Made by a program: the position numbers and the translations under genes. Positions 16,984 to 25,649 of a stretch of 44,574 nt of DNA are shown in pieces. This DNA comes from Kiloniellaceae bacterium. GTDB lineage: Bacteria > Pseudomonadota > Alphaproteobacteria > Kiloniellales > J153. The stretch spans positions 1 through 44,574 of the forward strand of contig JAJFGN010000019.1 in assembly GCA_021776115.1 (NCBI GenBank), in the 5' to 3' direction. The notes under the pieces were generated by a model that did no database searches, had not been told where the DNA came from, and saw nothing but the letters and a program-made list of their open reading frames with translations. Position 1 is the stretch's first letter. Each line of letters starts with the position of its first letter.

Positions 16984-17655
16984 ATGACGACAGCGATCGA
17001 ACTGGAGGGGCCGAGGTCCGGCCGCAAAGCGGGCGACGCCCGGGAACTGGTGATCCTGCTGCACGGTCTGGGCGCCGACGGAAACGATTTGATCGGGCTG
17101 GCGCCGAATTTCGCGCATGTTCTGCCGGAGGCAGCCTTCATCTCTCCCCACGCCCCGTTTCCTTGCGATATGTCGCCATTCGGGCGGCAGTGGTTCAGCC
17201 TGCAATCCCGCGAGCCTACGGCTATTCTGGAGGCCGTCCGGGCCGCGGCCGAGCACCTGAACGCCTTCATCGACAAAGAACTCGGGGCTCACGGATTAAG
17301 CGACGATCGCTTGGTGCTGATCGGATTCTCCCAAGGCACCATGATGGCGCTGCACGTCGCGCCGCGCCGGGCCCAAGCCTGCGCCGCGCTGATTGGCTTT
17401 TCGGGCATGCTGGTCGGGCCGGAGTTACTCGCCTCCGAGATCAAGAGCCGGCCGCCGGTTCTGCTGGTTCACGGGGAGGCCGATGAGGTTGTCGGCTTTG
17501 GGGCCATGGCGGCCGCGCGGGAAAATTTGACGGCAAACGGCGTGGCCGTAAGCGCCTTGGCGCGCCCCGGGCTCGGTCATGGGATCGATCAGGCGGGTAT
17601 TGGCGCGGCCATGGCCATGTTAGGCGAGCGGTTGGGCAATCGAGCCACCGCTTGA
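16984..17655 (+). CDS. Carboxylesterase/phospholipase family serine hydrolase
   Basis: Cytosolic alpha/beta hydrolase of 223 residues in the acyl-protein thioesterase/carboxylesterase II family. The nucleophile elbow is GFSQG with Ser116; Asp167 (HGEADEVV) and His199 (GLGHGID) complete the triad. The oxyanion region LLHGLGADGNDLIGL and the RQWFSLQ segment fit the family. Esterase activity on short acyl esters is typical of the family, but the true substrate is unknown. GAGGG upstream of the ATG serves as ribosome-binding site. Confidence 0.88.
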   Translation: MTTAIELEGPRSGRKAGDARELVILLHGLGADGNDLIGLAPNFAHVLPEAAFISPHAPFPCDMSPFGRQWFSLQSREPTAILEAVRAAAEHLNAFIDKELGAHGLSDDRLVLIGFSQGTMMALHVAPRRAQACAALIGFSGMLVGPELLASEIKSRPPVLLVHGEADEVVGFGAMAAARENLTANGVAVSALARPGLGHGIDQAGIGAAMAMLGERLGNRATA

Positions 17656-17866
17656 GCCCGGTTACCTTTCGTCAAGGATGCCGCGTCAAACTATTTGAGT
17701 GTCGTGCGCAATACGCACATTATGTCCTAAATATGAAGTTTAAGAGAGGCTATTCTACCAGATATTGTACATGACCGCGTGTTCAAGTATCAAAACGGCA
17801 ACCGCCGACGACCGAAAGCGGCCGACGGCGGAGCTCACGGATCAACGACTCATGGAAGCATGACGG

Positions 17867-18427
17867 GTGACCGCCGCGACAGCCAACTTTCCGGCCCTTG
17901 TGCTGAACGCCGACTTTCGGCCGCTCAGTTATTTTCCGCTGTCGCTCTGGTCGTGGCAGGACTCAATCAAGGCGGTCTTTCTGGACCGGGTCAACATCGT
18001 TTCCGAGTATGAAACCGTTGTGCATTCGCCGACCATCGAGATGCGCTTGCCCAGCGTCATTGCGCTTAAGGATTACATTCACCTCGACCGGCGTCCGGCC
18101 TTTACCCGCTTCAACGTTTTTCTGCGCGACCGCTTTCGCTGTCAATATTGCGGGGTCGCGTATTATTCGGAAGACCTGACCTTCGATCACATCATTCCGC
18201 GATCGCGCGGCGGCCGCACGACCTGGACCAATGTCATCACCGCGTGCCAGGACTGTAATCTGCGAAAGAGCAACCGCACCCCCCATGAATGCAACATGCA
18301 CCCGCAGTATCCAGCCGAACAACCGACGACGTTCCAACTGCAAGAAAACGGCCGCGGCTTTCCGCCCAACTTTCTGCACGAAAGCTGGCGCGACTTCCTG
18401 TATTGGGATTCGGAACTGGAATCCTAG
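17867..18427 (+). CDS. HNH endonuclease family protein
   Basis: Protein of 186 residues starting at GTG. The zinc-ribbon HNH domain lies in the second half: FRCQYCG, then LTFDHIIPRSRGGRTTWTNV, then ACQDCNLRK. This gives two CxxC pairs around the His-Asn-His centre. The N-terminal LVLNADFRPLSYFPLSLWSWQDSIKAVFLDRV is the conserved start of a stand-alone alphaproteobacterial HNH group of unknown physiological role. The last bases, CTAG, supply the stop codon both for this gene and, on the other strand, for coq7. Confidence 0.88.
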   Translation: MTAATANFPALVLNADFRPLSYFPLSLWSWQDSIKAVFLDRVNIVSEYETVVHSPTIEMRLPSVIALKDYIHLDRRPAFTRFNVFLRDRFRCQYCGVAYYSEDLTFDHIIPRSRGGRTTWTNVITACQDCNLRKSNRTPHECNMHPQYPAEQPTTFQLQENGRGFPPNFLHESWRDFLYWDSELES

Positions 18428-19005
18428 ATCCGCTCCGACAGCCAGATAGCCAGGCGCGAGCCGGACTTGATCGCGGCGCTGAGGATTTCGTAGCCAGGGG
18501 CCTGTTCGGCACCCTGCGCGAGAGCGGCATCGCGGTGCGCCAGTTCGTCCTGACGAAATTCCTCGATTGAGGCCTTCAGTTCTGATTCCTCCGCGCCCAG
18601 TTGTTCTGCCTGCTGCGCATAGTGCTCGTCGATCACCTCTTCGACCGCAACCGTGCAGGCCATGGCGGCGCGCTCACCCATCAAACCGGTTGCCGCGCCC
18701 AAAGCGAAACCGGCGATATGCCACAGCGGCTGCAGCGCCGTTGGGCGTGCGCCGCGTGCCACCATCAGATCCTCGAAATGTTTCAGGTGCTTAAGCTCTT
18801 GCTCGTACATCCGGCGAATCGCAGCCGCGCTTTGGGAACGTCTGAGAACCGCCAACTGGCCTTCGTATATGCGCCGCGCGCCGTACTCGCCGGCATGGTC
18901 CACTCGAATCATACGCTCGACTAGATCGGCCGGTTCCAGGTCACCTGGGAAACGGGTTTTGCCACCTTGGGGTTTTTGGGGATGCGAGGTGCTTTTCATG
19001 GTCAT
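18424..19005 (-). CDS. coq7: 3-demethoxyubiquinol 3-hydroxylase (Coq7)
   Basis: Di-iron membrane-associated monooxygenase of 193 residues that performs the last ring hydroxylation in ubiquinone synthesis. The iron-ligand motifs appear in order: DHAGEYGARRIYEGQ, EQELKHLKHFED, ACTVAVEEVIDEHY and FRQDELAHRDAAL. The ATG at 19005 overlaps the dsbB stop as ATGA, so translation is probably coupled; an earlier in-frame ATG lies inside dsbB. It is the last gene of the yqaA-like/dsbB/coq7 unit. Confidence 0.92.
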   Translation of the reverse strand: MTMKSTSHPQKPQGGKTRFPGDLEPADLVERMIRVDHAGEYGARRIYEGQLAVLRRSQSAAAIRRMYEQELKHLKHFEDLMVARGARPTALQPLWHIAGFALGAATGLMGERAAMACTVAVEEVIDEHYAQQAEQLGAEESELKASIEEFRQDELAHRDAALAQGAEQAPGYEILSAAIKSGSRLAIWLSERI

Positions 19006-19526
19006 GCCGAGCGCCTTCCACTCATGCGCGCCGCTGCCCACAAGCAAGCCAGCGCAAGTCCAAGGGATACGAGCAGATTATACCCTGCAATGGAAATGCC
19101 GAACAGCGACCAGGGAATTTGATCGCAAGCGACAAACTTGGTCTCCAGAAGTTGTTTGCGAAGATCTTCGATCGAAAGATTCGGATCGAAGACCGGCGCA
19201 CTGCATTCCGCCGTGCCGCGCCACCACTGCTGCTCCACACCGACATGAAAGCCGGCGATAGATGCGCCAGCCAGAAACGCAAAACCGCCCAAGATAACCA
19301 GGGCGCGCCGGGTCGCCGGGTTGCCGCCCAGTGCAATACCCAGGAGCCCAAGCACAAAGGCGGCGCCAAAGGCATAGCGTTGATAGATGCAAAGCACGCA
19401 CGGTTGCAGTCCGCCCCAAACCTGCGAGGCATAGGCGATGGCCAGGGCGCTCAAGCTGATCCCGGCGATTAGTGACGGTACCAGGCGGGGATGGTCGACA
19501 AGGTCCTGAAGCGACGGCGCGCGCAT
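19002..19526 (-). CDS. dsbB: Disulfide bond formation protein B
   Basis: Inner-membrane quinone reductase of 174 residues that reoxidises DsbA. Four hydrophobic segments are visible. The first cysteine pair is Cys43-Val-Leu-Cys46 followed by YQR, and the second pair is Cys108 and Cys134 in the long periplasmic loop, as in DsbB. The ATG at 19526 lies just beyond the stop of the upstream gene; a longer open frame would overlap that gene. Its link to coq7 is notable because DsbB passes its electrons to ubiquinone. Confidence 0.9.
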   Translation of the reverse strand: MRAPSLQDLVDHPRLVPSLIAGISLSALAIAYASQVWGGLQPCVLCIYQRYAFGAAFVLGLLGIALGGNPATRRALVILGGFAFLAGASIAGFHVGVEQQWWRGTAECSAPVFDPNLSIEDLRKQLLETKFVACDQIPWSLFGISIAGYNLLVSLGLALACLWAAARMSGRRSA

Positions 19527-19540
19527 CGGACGGGCCCTTT

Positions 19541-20122
19541 CTAAAGCAAGTAACGCACCGCCACGAACCCCCCGAACAGAAGTACGAAGAAGACGACGGT
19601 CAAGATCGGCAGATTGCGCTCGATGAACACGCGAATAGGAGGGCCAAGCCACCAAAGCAGGCCGACTTCCAAAGCGAAACGGGCGCCGCGCGAGAGCGCG
19701 GAGGCGACGGTGAAAACAGTCAAGTCCAGGCCCGTGACCCCGCTGGCGATGGTAATCACCTTATAGGGGAAGGGCGTTAACCCGGCCCCGGCCACGATCC
19801 ATGCGCCCCACTCGTTGTAGGTATCCTGAAACGTCTCAAAACGGTCCATCTGGCCGTAAAACTCTAGAATAGGCCGCCCCAACGACTCATAGAGCCCGGC
19901 GCCGATGGCGTAGCCCAAGAGTCCGCCCAAGACCGAGGCCACGGTTGCCACGATGGCGATGCGCAAGGCTTGATCGCGCGCCGCCAACACCATGGGTATG
20001 ATCAGAACATCGGGAGGAATCGGAAAGACGGAGCTCTCGATGAAGGCGACCGCGGCCAATGCCCATAGGGCGTGGCGATGGCCGGCCAAGACCATGGTTC
20101 TATCGTAGAGGTTTTGCAGCAC
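19541..20122 (-). CDS. YqaA/DedA (SNARE-associated) family membrane protein
   Basis: Integral membrane protein of 193 residues. FIESSVFPIPPDVLIIPMVLA and GYAIGAGLYESLGRPILE, followed by TPFPYKVITIASGVTGLDLTVFTVASALSRGARFALE, match the YqaA branch of the DedA superfamily. The E..FFPIP and SR..RF motifs carry the conserved acidic and arginine residues. DedA proteins are involved in undecaprenyl-phosphate or phospholipid handling and membrane homeostasis; the specific role here is unknown. First gene of the operon with dsbB (14 bases downstream) and coq7. Confidence 0.82.
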   Translation of the reverse strand: MLQNLYDRTMVLAGHRHALWALAAVAFIESSVFPIPPDVLIIPMVLAARDQALRIAIVATVASVLGGLLGYAIGAGLYESLGRPILEFYGQMDRFETFQDTYNEWGAWIVAGAGLTPFPYKVITIASGVTGLDLTVFTVASALSRGARFALEVGLLWWLGPPIRVFIERNLPILTVVFFVLLFGGFVAVRYLL

Positions 20123-20321
20123 GCTTCAGGGGCCCGCCGAGCTCGAGAGGGACATTGGATCGCTAGGCGCATCCGTGTAACAGTCCCGGCGCGGCCAGGC
20201 AATCCGGTCATGCTCTAGGTTGCTTGTAGCCCTGTACTCTGCAAGAAAACATCACAGGTCATCGAATTGGCTCTCTGGATAGGCCCGCCGCAGGCCCGAG
20301 GCTTCTGAAACAAAAGGTTCC

Positions 20322-20729
20322 ATGAGCGAGATCGCCAGCTTACTTTTTGCGAACGAGGCCTTCTATCTGGCCTTCCGCAACCGCGACTTTGCCGGCATGG
20401 ACGCGCTTTGGGCGTCGCAGACGGATGTGAGTTGTATTCACCCTGGCTGGGACTCCCTGGATAACCGCGAGGACGTGATGGCTTCCTGGCGCGGGATTCT
20501 CGACAACGCCGATTCACCGCCTGTCGAGAGCCGTGGAGCCCGGGCCAAGGTATGGAACGGGGCCGGCTTGGTTATTTGTTACGAATTGGTTGAGCAGAAT
20601 GTTTTGGTCGCGACAAACGTCTTTGTGAAGGAGGGGGCGGGCTGGAAGATGGTCCATCACCAAGCCGGGCCATGCCGTGTTTCACCCAACGGCTTGGGCG
20701 AGGAGCCCGAGCCCATCTCAGTGCAATAA
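20322..20729 (+). CDS. NTF2-like (SnoaL/DUF4440-type) protein
   Basis: Protein of 135 residues with the alpha+beta cone-fold pattern of NTF2-like proteins: an N-terminal helix ANEAFYLAFRNRDFAGMDALWA, then CIHPGWDSLDNREDVMASWRGIL and the C-terminal strands VATNVFVKEGAGWKMVHHQAGP. The HPGW...G...V..SW motif is found in a group of small uncharacterised NTF2-like proteins. It stands alone and is convergent with the cold-shock gene. No enzymatic role can be stated. Confidence 0.75.
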   Translation: MSEIASLLFANEAFYLAFRNRDFAGMDALWASQTDVSCIHPGWDSLDNREDVMASWRGILDNADSPPVESRGARAKVWNGAGLVICYELVEQNVLVATNVFVKEGAGWKMVHHQAGPCRVSPNGLGEEPEPISVQ

Positions 20730-20750
20730 GCAGGTATTCCTGCGGAGCCC

Positions 20751-20772
20751 AGCCCGAGTTTTGGAGCGGGCT
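20751..20772. terminator. Hairpin between convergent genes
   Basis: A 6-bp GC stem (20751-20756 with 20767-20772) with a 10-base loop sits in the 44 bases between two convergent genes. There is no T-run on either side, so its role as a terminator is only suggested by position. Confidence 0.3.
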
Positions 20773-20773
20773 C

Positions 20774-21289
20774 TTAGAGGATCTCGATGCTTTCGGCCAT
20801 GGGGCCCTTTTGGCCGCTGCGGGTTGCCATACGTACACGCTGCTCCGGACCCAGGTTTCGCAGGCCCGCATGCTCCAAGACACGGGCTGAGACGAACACG
20901 TCCTGGCTGCCGTCATCCGGCACCACGAAGCCAAAACCTTTATCCGGGTTATAGAACTTCACCGTGCCTTCGACCTCCGTTGTCGGGCCGAGATTGCCGT
21001 AATCCTCACCGCCCGCGGGCGGCACATCGACGGGTATGTCGGTCACCCGGTGGACCGAGGCGACTTGCGGCCCCTTGGGACCGTTGCACAGGTCGCACAC
21101 GATGGTAGCGCCCTGCGGCATGTGGTTAATTCCCGACCTGGTCACGACTGAAATGTGCACGAAGGCGTCCGGCGAGCCGTCGCTTGGTTGGACGAAACCG
21201 AAGCCTTTGGTCGGGTTGAACCATTTGACGACGGCCGTGATCTCCCGCTGAGTAATCTCCGATTGATCGAATCTACCTTGATCCATCAT
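20774..21289 (-). CDS. Cold-shock protein with two CSD domains
   Basis: Single-stranded nucleic-acid-binding protein of 171 residues with two cold-shock domains. Domain 1 has VVKWFNPTKGFGFVQPSDG and DAFVHISVV; domain 2 has TVKFYNPDKGFGFVVPDDG and DVFVSARVL. Both carry the KGFGFV RNP-1 core, while the RNP-2 motif is FVHIS in the first and FVSAR in the second. A linker of about 30 acidic and proline-rich residues separates them. Two-domain cold-shock proteins of this length are typical of alphaproteobacteria, where they act as RNA chaperones in cold or stationary phase. Confidence 0.92.
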   Translation of the reverse strand: MMDQGRFDQSEITQREITAVVKWFNPTKGFGFVQPSDGSPDAFVHISVVTRSGINHMPQGATIVCDLCNGPKGPQVASVHRVTDIPVDVPPAGGEDYGNLGPTTEVEGTVKFYNPDKGFGFVVPDDGSQDVFVSARVLEHAGLRNLGPEQRVRMATRSGQKGPMAESIEIL

Positions 21290-21637
21290 CCTTCACGCGC
21301 TCCAACTGCCCGTGCTCGGCGGCATCCACACCCCTCGACGGAGCTCCACCCAGGATCCAAGTTCTAAAAAATCCGACTTAATCTCTCAAGTCGTCGCGAA
21401 CCGGATCACGATATCTATTAGATCTACTAGCAGGGCGGTATTCGTCCACACCGCCCTAATTCCATTCAAAAAACCTTGTACAGCATCCAAAAAGGCCGAA
21501 GCCCAGCCTTACTCTCTAGCGAATTCCGCCTGGTTTTGCCATAGGAATCGCCGAATTTGGGCAAAAGTGGGACAAACAGCGGCATTTCCGTCGTTTTGGC
21601 GTCGATTTTGGGGTTTTTCAGGAGATCAGGAGTCCGC
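21290..21637. other. Gene-free stretch upstream of the cold-shock gene
   Basis: No convincing coding frame is found. It contains an 8-bp perfect hairpin stem (21432-21439 with 21450-21457, 10-base loop) about 145 bases upstream of the cold-shock start codon. That hairpin may belong to a long 5' untranslated region like those of csp mRNAs. AT content is higher than in the neighbouring genes. Confidence 0.4.
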
Positions 21638-21665
21638 TTGCCAAGCCTGCGCTCATGCCTATCAT
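21638..21665 (+). promoter_or_regulatory. Promoter of tRNA-Leu
   Basis: A -35 box TTGCCA (21638-21643) and a -10 box TATCAT (21660-21665) are separated by 16 bases. Each matches the sigma-70 consensus in five of six positions. Transcription would start a few bases before the tRNA at 21680. Confidence 0.55.
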
Positions 21666-21679
21666 GCGGGCGCTTCAGT

Positions 21680-21766
21680 GCCCCTGTGGCGGAATTGGTA
21701 GACGCGGCAGACTCAAAATCTGTTGGTTGCAAGACCGTGCTGGTTCGAGTCCGGCCAGGGGCACCA
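21680..21766 (+). tRNA. tRNA-Leu (anticodon CAA)
   Basis: An 87-base tRNA with the CCA end encoded. The acceptor stem GCCCCTG pairs perfectly with CAGGGGC. The anticodon stem-loop is GCAGA-CTCAAAA-TCTGT, giving anticodon CAA for UUG leucine codons. A long class II variable arm follows, as expected for leucine, and the T-arm GCTGG-TTCGAGT-CCGGC is regular. No duplicated 3' end that would mark an island boundary was seen in the window. Confidence 0.95.
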
Positions 21767-21823
21767 AACGGCGTAAGGGGGCGCCGAACGTCTATCCCAG
21801 CCCGGTCCCAAACTTGCGCCAAC

Positions 21824-22552
21824 CTAATACAGGTAACGCACCCCGATGGGATAGCCGCGGTCTTCGGGATGTGCGTAGTAGCTGGCGTGTAGGACGGTCC
21901 GGTTGTCCAGGATCGTAATTTCGCCGGTTCCGGCGGGCGCGCACCACGGTTGTTCCAAGACGACATTGCCTACCATCTCGGACATGGTTTCAGTCTCGAA
22001 CAGCTGATAGAGCGACTTGAATTGGGCGGTCCGGTCACCCTCGTTGTACGCCTGCAGGTAGGCGACGGCGTTCGCGACGATCAAGGTGGACGAGGTGCGC
22101 GGCATCTTGTGGGTCTCGTCGAAGGGGTCGCGCCAAAACAACGAATAGCAATCTTCCTGGGTCGAGCCGCGGTCAACGTGGAATCTGAGGCTCGGGAATA
22201 TGTTGCGCTGACCCTCGTGGCGATGGCGTGCCGGTAAATAAGCGTTGCGCAAGATGATGGGCCCAAAGGCCTTCACAATTTGACGCAATCCTTGGTCAAG
22301 GGTCCGGTTCTCGTCAAAAACGGGGATCTCGACGGCCTGATCGAATTCGAAGACGGATCCGAAATGCGGGAACTCGATCGGGACTATGGATATCGCGGCC
22401 CGGTTGCCGTAGTGCTTTTTGACGTTCTCGGCGTGATTTGGGATGCAGATACGGGCCGTGTATTCGAATTCACCCAGGTTTCCCCTGACCGGCGTGCCGG
22501 GGTCGCGGCGTAAGGCATCCAGCGATGCCGTCTCGAAGGCCAAGCTAGCCAT
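21824..22552 (-). CDS. Putative Fe(II)/2-oxoglutarate-dependent (TauD-like) oxygenase
   Basis: Protein of 242 residues. His125 and Asp127 in RFHVDRG form an HxD pair and His222 in NRTVLHASYY could be the distal ligand. The arginine of YPIGVRYLY at the C-terminus could hold 2-oxoglutarate. This spacing fits the TauD/CAS-like double-stranded beta-helix oxygenases, although overall similarity is not obvious to me. The substrate is unknown. The ATG at 22552 lies four bases after the stop of the upstream cysteine-rich gene; an in-frame ATG at 22576 would overlap it. The two genes are most likely one transcript and may act on the same substrate. Confidence 0.65.
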   Translation of the reverse strand: MASLAFETASLDALRRDPGTPVRGNLGEFEYTARICIPNHAENVKKHYGNRAAISIVPIEFPHFGSVFEFDQAVEIPVFDENRTLDQGLRQIVKAFGPIILRNAYLPARHRHEGQRNIFPSLRFHVDRGSTQEDCYSLFWRDPFDETHKMPRTSSTLIVANAVAYLQAYNEGDRTAQFKSLYQLFETETMSEMVGNVVLEQPWCAPAGTGEITILDNRTVLHASYYAHPEDRGYPIGVRYLY

Positions 22553-22556
22553 GGAT

Positions 22557-23141
22557 CTAACCCGATTGCCTGGCAAGCTTCAGGGCTTCGGCCAACACCT
22601 GGTCACGCAGTGCCCGCGCGAGAGCGTCGATGTCGTTCTGTAGGGACGCCAACTTGACGTTGGTGGGGTCTATGCGCGGATGCAGCGAAAACGTCGTTTC
22701 CGCGTTGTCGTTATCGGAAAACGTGACCGTGATATGCCAAGGCACGCTGAGTTTCTCGCTCAGGTGAAGCTCTTTGATCCCATCGGCCAGCACACGCAAG
22801 TGCACGACCGAGTGGGCATAGAACCAAACCTGCGGAAGCTTCCAAAACGAACCATCGGGCTTGTTGTGCCCCTCGCAAGACCAACACGGCTCAAATACGC
22901 CGAGCCGTTTCATCTCGTAAACCAGGGGTGCAATGCGGGTCTCGAGCGGATGCTTTTCAGGGTCGCTCGACAAGACCTGGGGGATATCGGGACAATTCCG
23001 CGAGCAGTTTCGGGGGTCCGGCTTCTGGCACGCGGCGCCGCACACCGAACCTGGGCGATCCTCGAATTTCAAAATCTCGTCTAACTCGGCACGCAACTCC
23101 TTGGGGTCCGTGCCATCTTGACCGCGCCGTCCGATACGCAT
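22557..23141 (-). CDS. Cysteine-rich protein of unknown function
   Basis: Soluble protein of 194 residues whose family I do not recognise. The N-terminal half has six cysteines: Cys34, Cys38, Cys46 and Cys50 (CxxxC-x7-CxxxC) and Cys86 and Cys89 followed by a histidine (PCWSCEGH). This suggests a bound zinc ion or iron-sulfur cluster. The second half has predicted beta strands (WHITVTFSDNDNAETTFSLHP) and ends in a helix (LQNDIDALARALRDQVLAEALKLA). No signal peptide or membrane segment is seen. It is the first gene of a two-gene unit with the putative oxygenase. Confidence 0.7.
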   Translation of the reverse strand: MRIGRRGQDGTDPKELRAELDEILKFEDRPGSVCGAACQKPDPRNCSRNCPDIPQVLSSDPEKHPLETRIAPLVYEMKRLGVFEPCWSCEGHNKPDGSFWKLPQVWFYAHSVVHLRVLADGIKELHLSEKLSVPWHITVTFSDNDNAETTFSLHPRIDPTNVKLASLQNDIDALARALRDQVLAEALKLARQSG

Positions 23142-23429
23142 CCGCCGGCCACCCTTCGCGCAATGATTGACAGCCCTGGAGATAACTCGCGTAACCTAGA
23201 GTAACCTTATTGCGGCCCGGTTAATGTTGCCGGCTGTTTGTAATAGGGTAGATTTTTATGGGGATAAATAGTGGGTAAGTCTGTGAAGAACCGCCATAAC
23301 CCGTTGTAATAGAATGGCTATATTGAGGCCGATTTAGAGTGTTTTTTACCTGGGCTTGCTTATTGCCGGGCAGGGAGTTTCTCGCGATAATCTGATGACT
23401 CGTGGGCATAACTTGTGGGAGCCCCGATC
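23142..23429. other. AT-richer gene-free stretch
   Basis: No convincing gene. It holds the promoter region of the cysteine-rich gene. An open frame of 62 codons on the minus strand (23221-23409) has no ribosome-binding site or recognisable features. Base composition is clearly lower in GC than the surroundings. Confidence 0.4.
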
Positions 23430-23576
23430 GTGATCTCCGATTTCTTGAGTATGGTTATCGTCGCGCTAATGGTGGTTCTGGTTGTTTACCCGGCATTTCA
23501 TCTGCTGCGCCAGACATGGCTCACGCGTCAGCACCGGCCGAGGTTAGAAAGCCGAGCGCCAAAGCCGCCACGGTAA
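23430..23576 (+). CDS. Possible small single-pass membrane protein
   Basis: A 48-residue frame starting at GTG. The first 25 residues are strongly hydrophobic (MVIVALMVVLVVYPAFHLL), followed by an Arg/Lys/Pro-rich tail, so the product would have one membrane segment with a cytoplasmic basic tail. A weak GGGAG sequence lies 12 bases upstream. No family is recognised and nothing nearby gives a function, so it may be a chance frame. Confidence 0.3.
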   Translation: MISDFLSMVIVALMVVLVVYPAFHLLRQTWLTRQHRPRLESRAPKPPR

Positions 23577-23604
23577 ACCGCCGACTCATCATCGCGCCTT
23601 GAGT

Positions 23605-23630
23605 AAAATGACGGCTACCGGCTTAGCCGT
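23605..23630 (-). terminator. Probable terminator of the glp operon
   Basis: A 7-bp perfect stem (23611-23617 with 23624-23630) with a 6-base loop is followed on the minus strand by CATTTTAC. It lies about 60 bases past the stop of the last gene of the operon. Confidence 0.5.
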
Positions 23631-23690
23631 GGGCGGGGCCGCATGCTCTGGATAACCGTTATCAGCCTGCTCTGTCGGAGAGGGCGGTCG

Positions 23691-23972
23691 TCAGACCCAT
23701 CGAAATACCGCGACCCCATATAAAATCGAAATCGCGAGGCCGCCCCACAGGGGCGTGCTGAAGATACCGAGCCAAGCCAGGTGGATAAAGGCGCTGCCAA
23801 GCAGGGTGATAAACAGCCGGTCGCCGCGCGTGGTGTTGAGTCCAAGAATGCCGTTTCGAGGATTGCCCCCCGGGCTCAACCGCTCCCAGACCATCATGGT
23901 CATCAGGGCGAGTAGAATAAAGATGAAGAATCCGGCGGTCGGCCAAGTCCACGCCATCCAAGAGAGGTCCAT
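23691..23972 (-). CDS. glpU: DUF2160 membrane protein of the glycerol ABC transporter
   Basis: Small membrane protein of 93 residues with three hydrophobic segments: WPTAGFFIFILLALMTMMVW, LFITLLGSAFIHLAWLG and PLWGGLAISILYGVAVF. The WERLSPGGNPRNGILGLNTTRGDRLFI loop is the hallmark of DUF2160, which is found almost only with ABC glycerol transporters. In Rhizobium leguminosarum the corresponding gene is glpU; its exact role is not established, and it may be an accessory subunit. It is the last gene of the operon, 10 bases after the permease gene. Confidence 0.85.
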   Translation of the reverse strand: MDLSWMAWTWPTAGFFIFILLALMTMMVWERLSPGGNPRNGILGLNTTRGDRLFITLLGSAFIHLAWLGIFSTPLWGGLAISILYGVAVFRWV

Positions 23973-23982
23973 TGGCAGCCCC

Positions 23983-24782
<800 letters not shown>

Positions 24783-24786
<4 letters not shown>

Positions 24787-25649
24787 TGCGCTTCGTCCTT
24801 CATGGTCAGAGTGTAGAACAGCCAGCAGGTCAGAAGGATGATGAGGAAGTAGATAAGCGATATGGCCCCTGCCGGTCCAAGATCGAATTGCCCCAAGGCG
24901 ACCTTGACTAGATCGATCGACAAGAAGGTAGTCGCATTGCCCGGGCCGCCGCCGGTAAGCACGAACGGCTCGGTATAGATCATGAAACTGTCCATGAAGC
25001 GCAGCAGAAAGGCGATGATCAATACCCGCTTCATCTTAGGCAGCTCAATGTAACGAACGATTGCCCAGGGACTGGCGCCGTCGATTTTCGCAGCATGATA
25101 GTAAGCCTCGGGAATCGAACTGAGCCCGGCAAAAGCGAGCAGAACCACCAGCGATGTCCAATGCCAGACATCCATCAAGATGACCGTGAACCAGGCCGAA
25201 ATGGGTTCCTGGGTGTAATCGTACCCGATGCCCAGACTGTTGAGCGCCTTTCCGAGCAGCCCGATGTCGGGCAGCGAAAAGATGTTCCACATCGCGCCGA
25301 CGACGTTCCAGGGAATGAGCAGCGGCAACGCCATCAAGACCAAACACACCGATACCCAAGGCCCCTTGCGGGGCATGGAGAGCGCGATCGCGACCCCGAA
25401 GGGAATCTCAATTAACAAAATCACGGAGGTAAAAAATATCTGGCGCATAAGCGAGGCGGCGAAGCGTTCGGAATGGAGGACTTCCTCAAACCACTTCACG
25501 CCTTCCCAGAAGAAAATATTGTTGCCGAAGCTCTCCTGGACCGAATAATTGACCACCGTCATCAAGGGAATCACGGCATTGAAGGCCACCAGCACGACAA
25601 CGGGGGCGACCAGGAACCAGGCTTTTTGATTGGTGAGTTTTACGGTCAT
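24783..25649 (-). CDS. glpP: Glycerol ABC transporter permease (MalF-like)
   Basis: Inner-membrane permease of 288 residues with six membrane segments. The EAA loop SIPEAYYHAAKIDGASPWAIVRYIELPKMK docks onto an ATPase subunit. The first segment FLVAPVVVLVAFNAVIPLMTVV is typical of the sugar-type importers. It overlaps the upstream ATPase gene by four bases and the downstream permease gene by four bases. In function it pairs with the MalG-like permease, the two ATPases and the binding protein of this operon. Confidence 0.88.

Noticed and set aside
21680-23141. Integration site of a genomic island at tRNA-Leu
   Set aside because: No duplicate of the tRNA 3' end and no integrase gene could be found within the window, so an island is not supported.
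23221-23409. A 62-codon minus-strand frame in the AT-richer gap
   Set aside because: No ribosome-binding site, no recognisable features, and stop codons are simply rarer by chance here.
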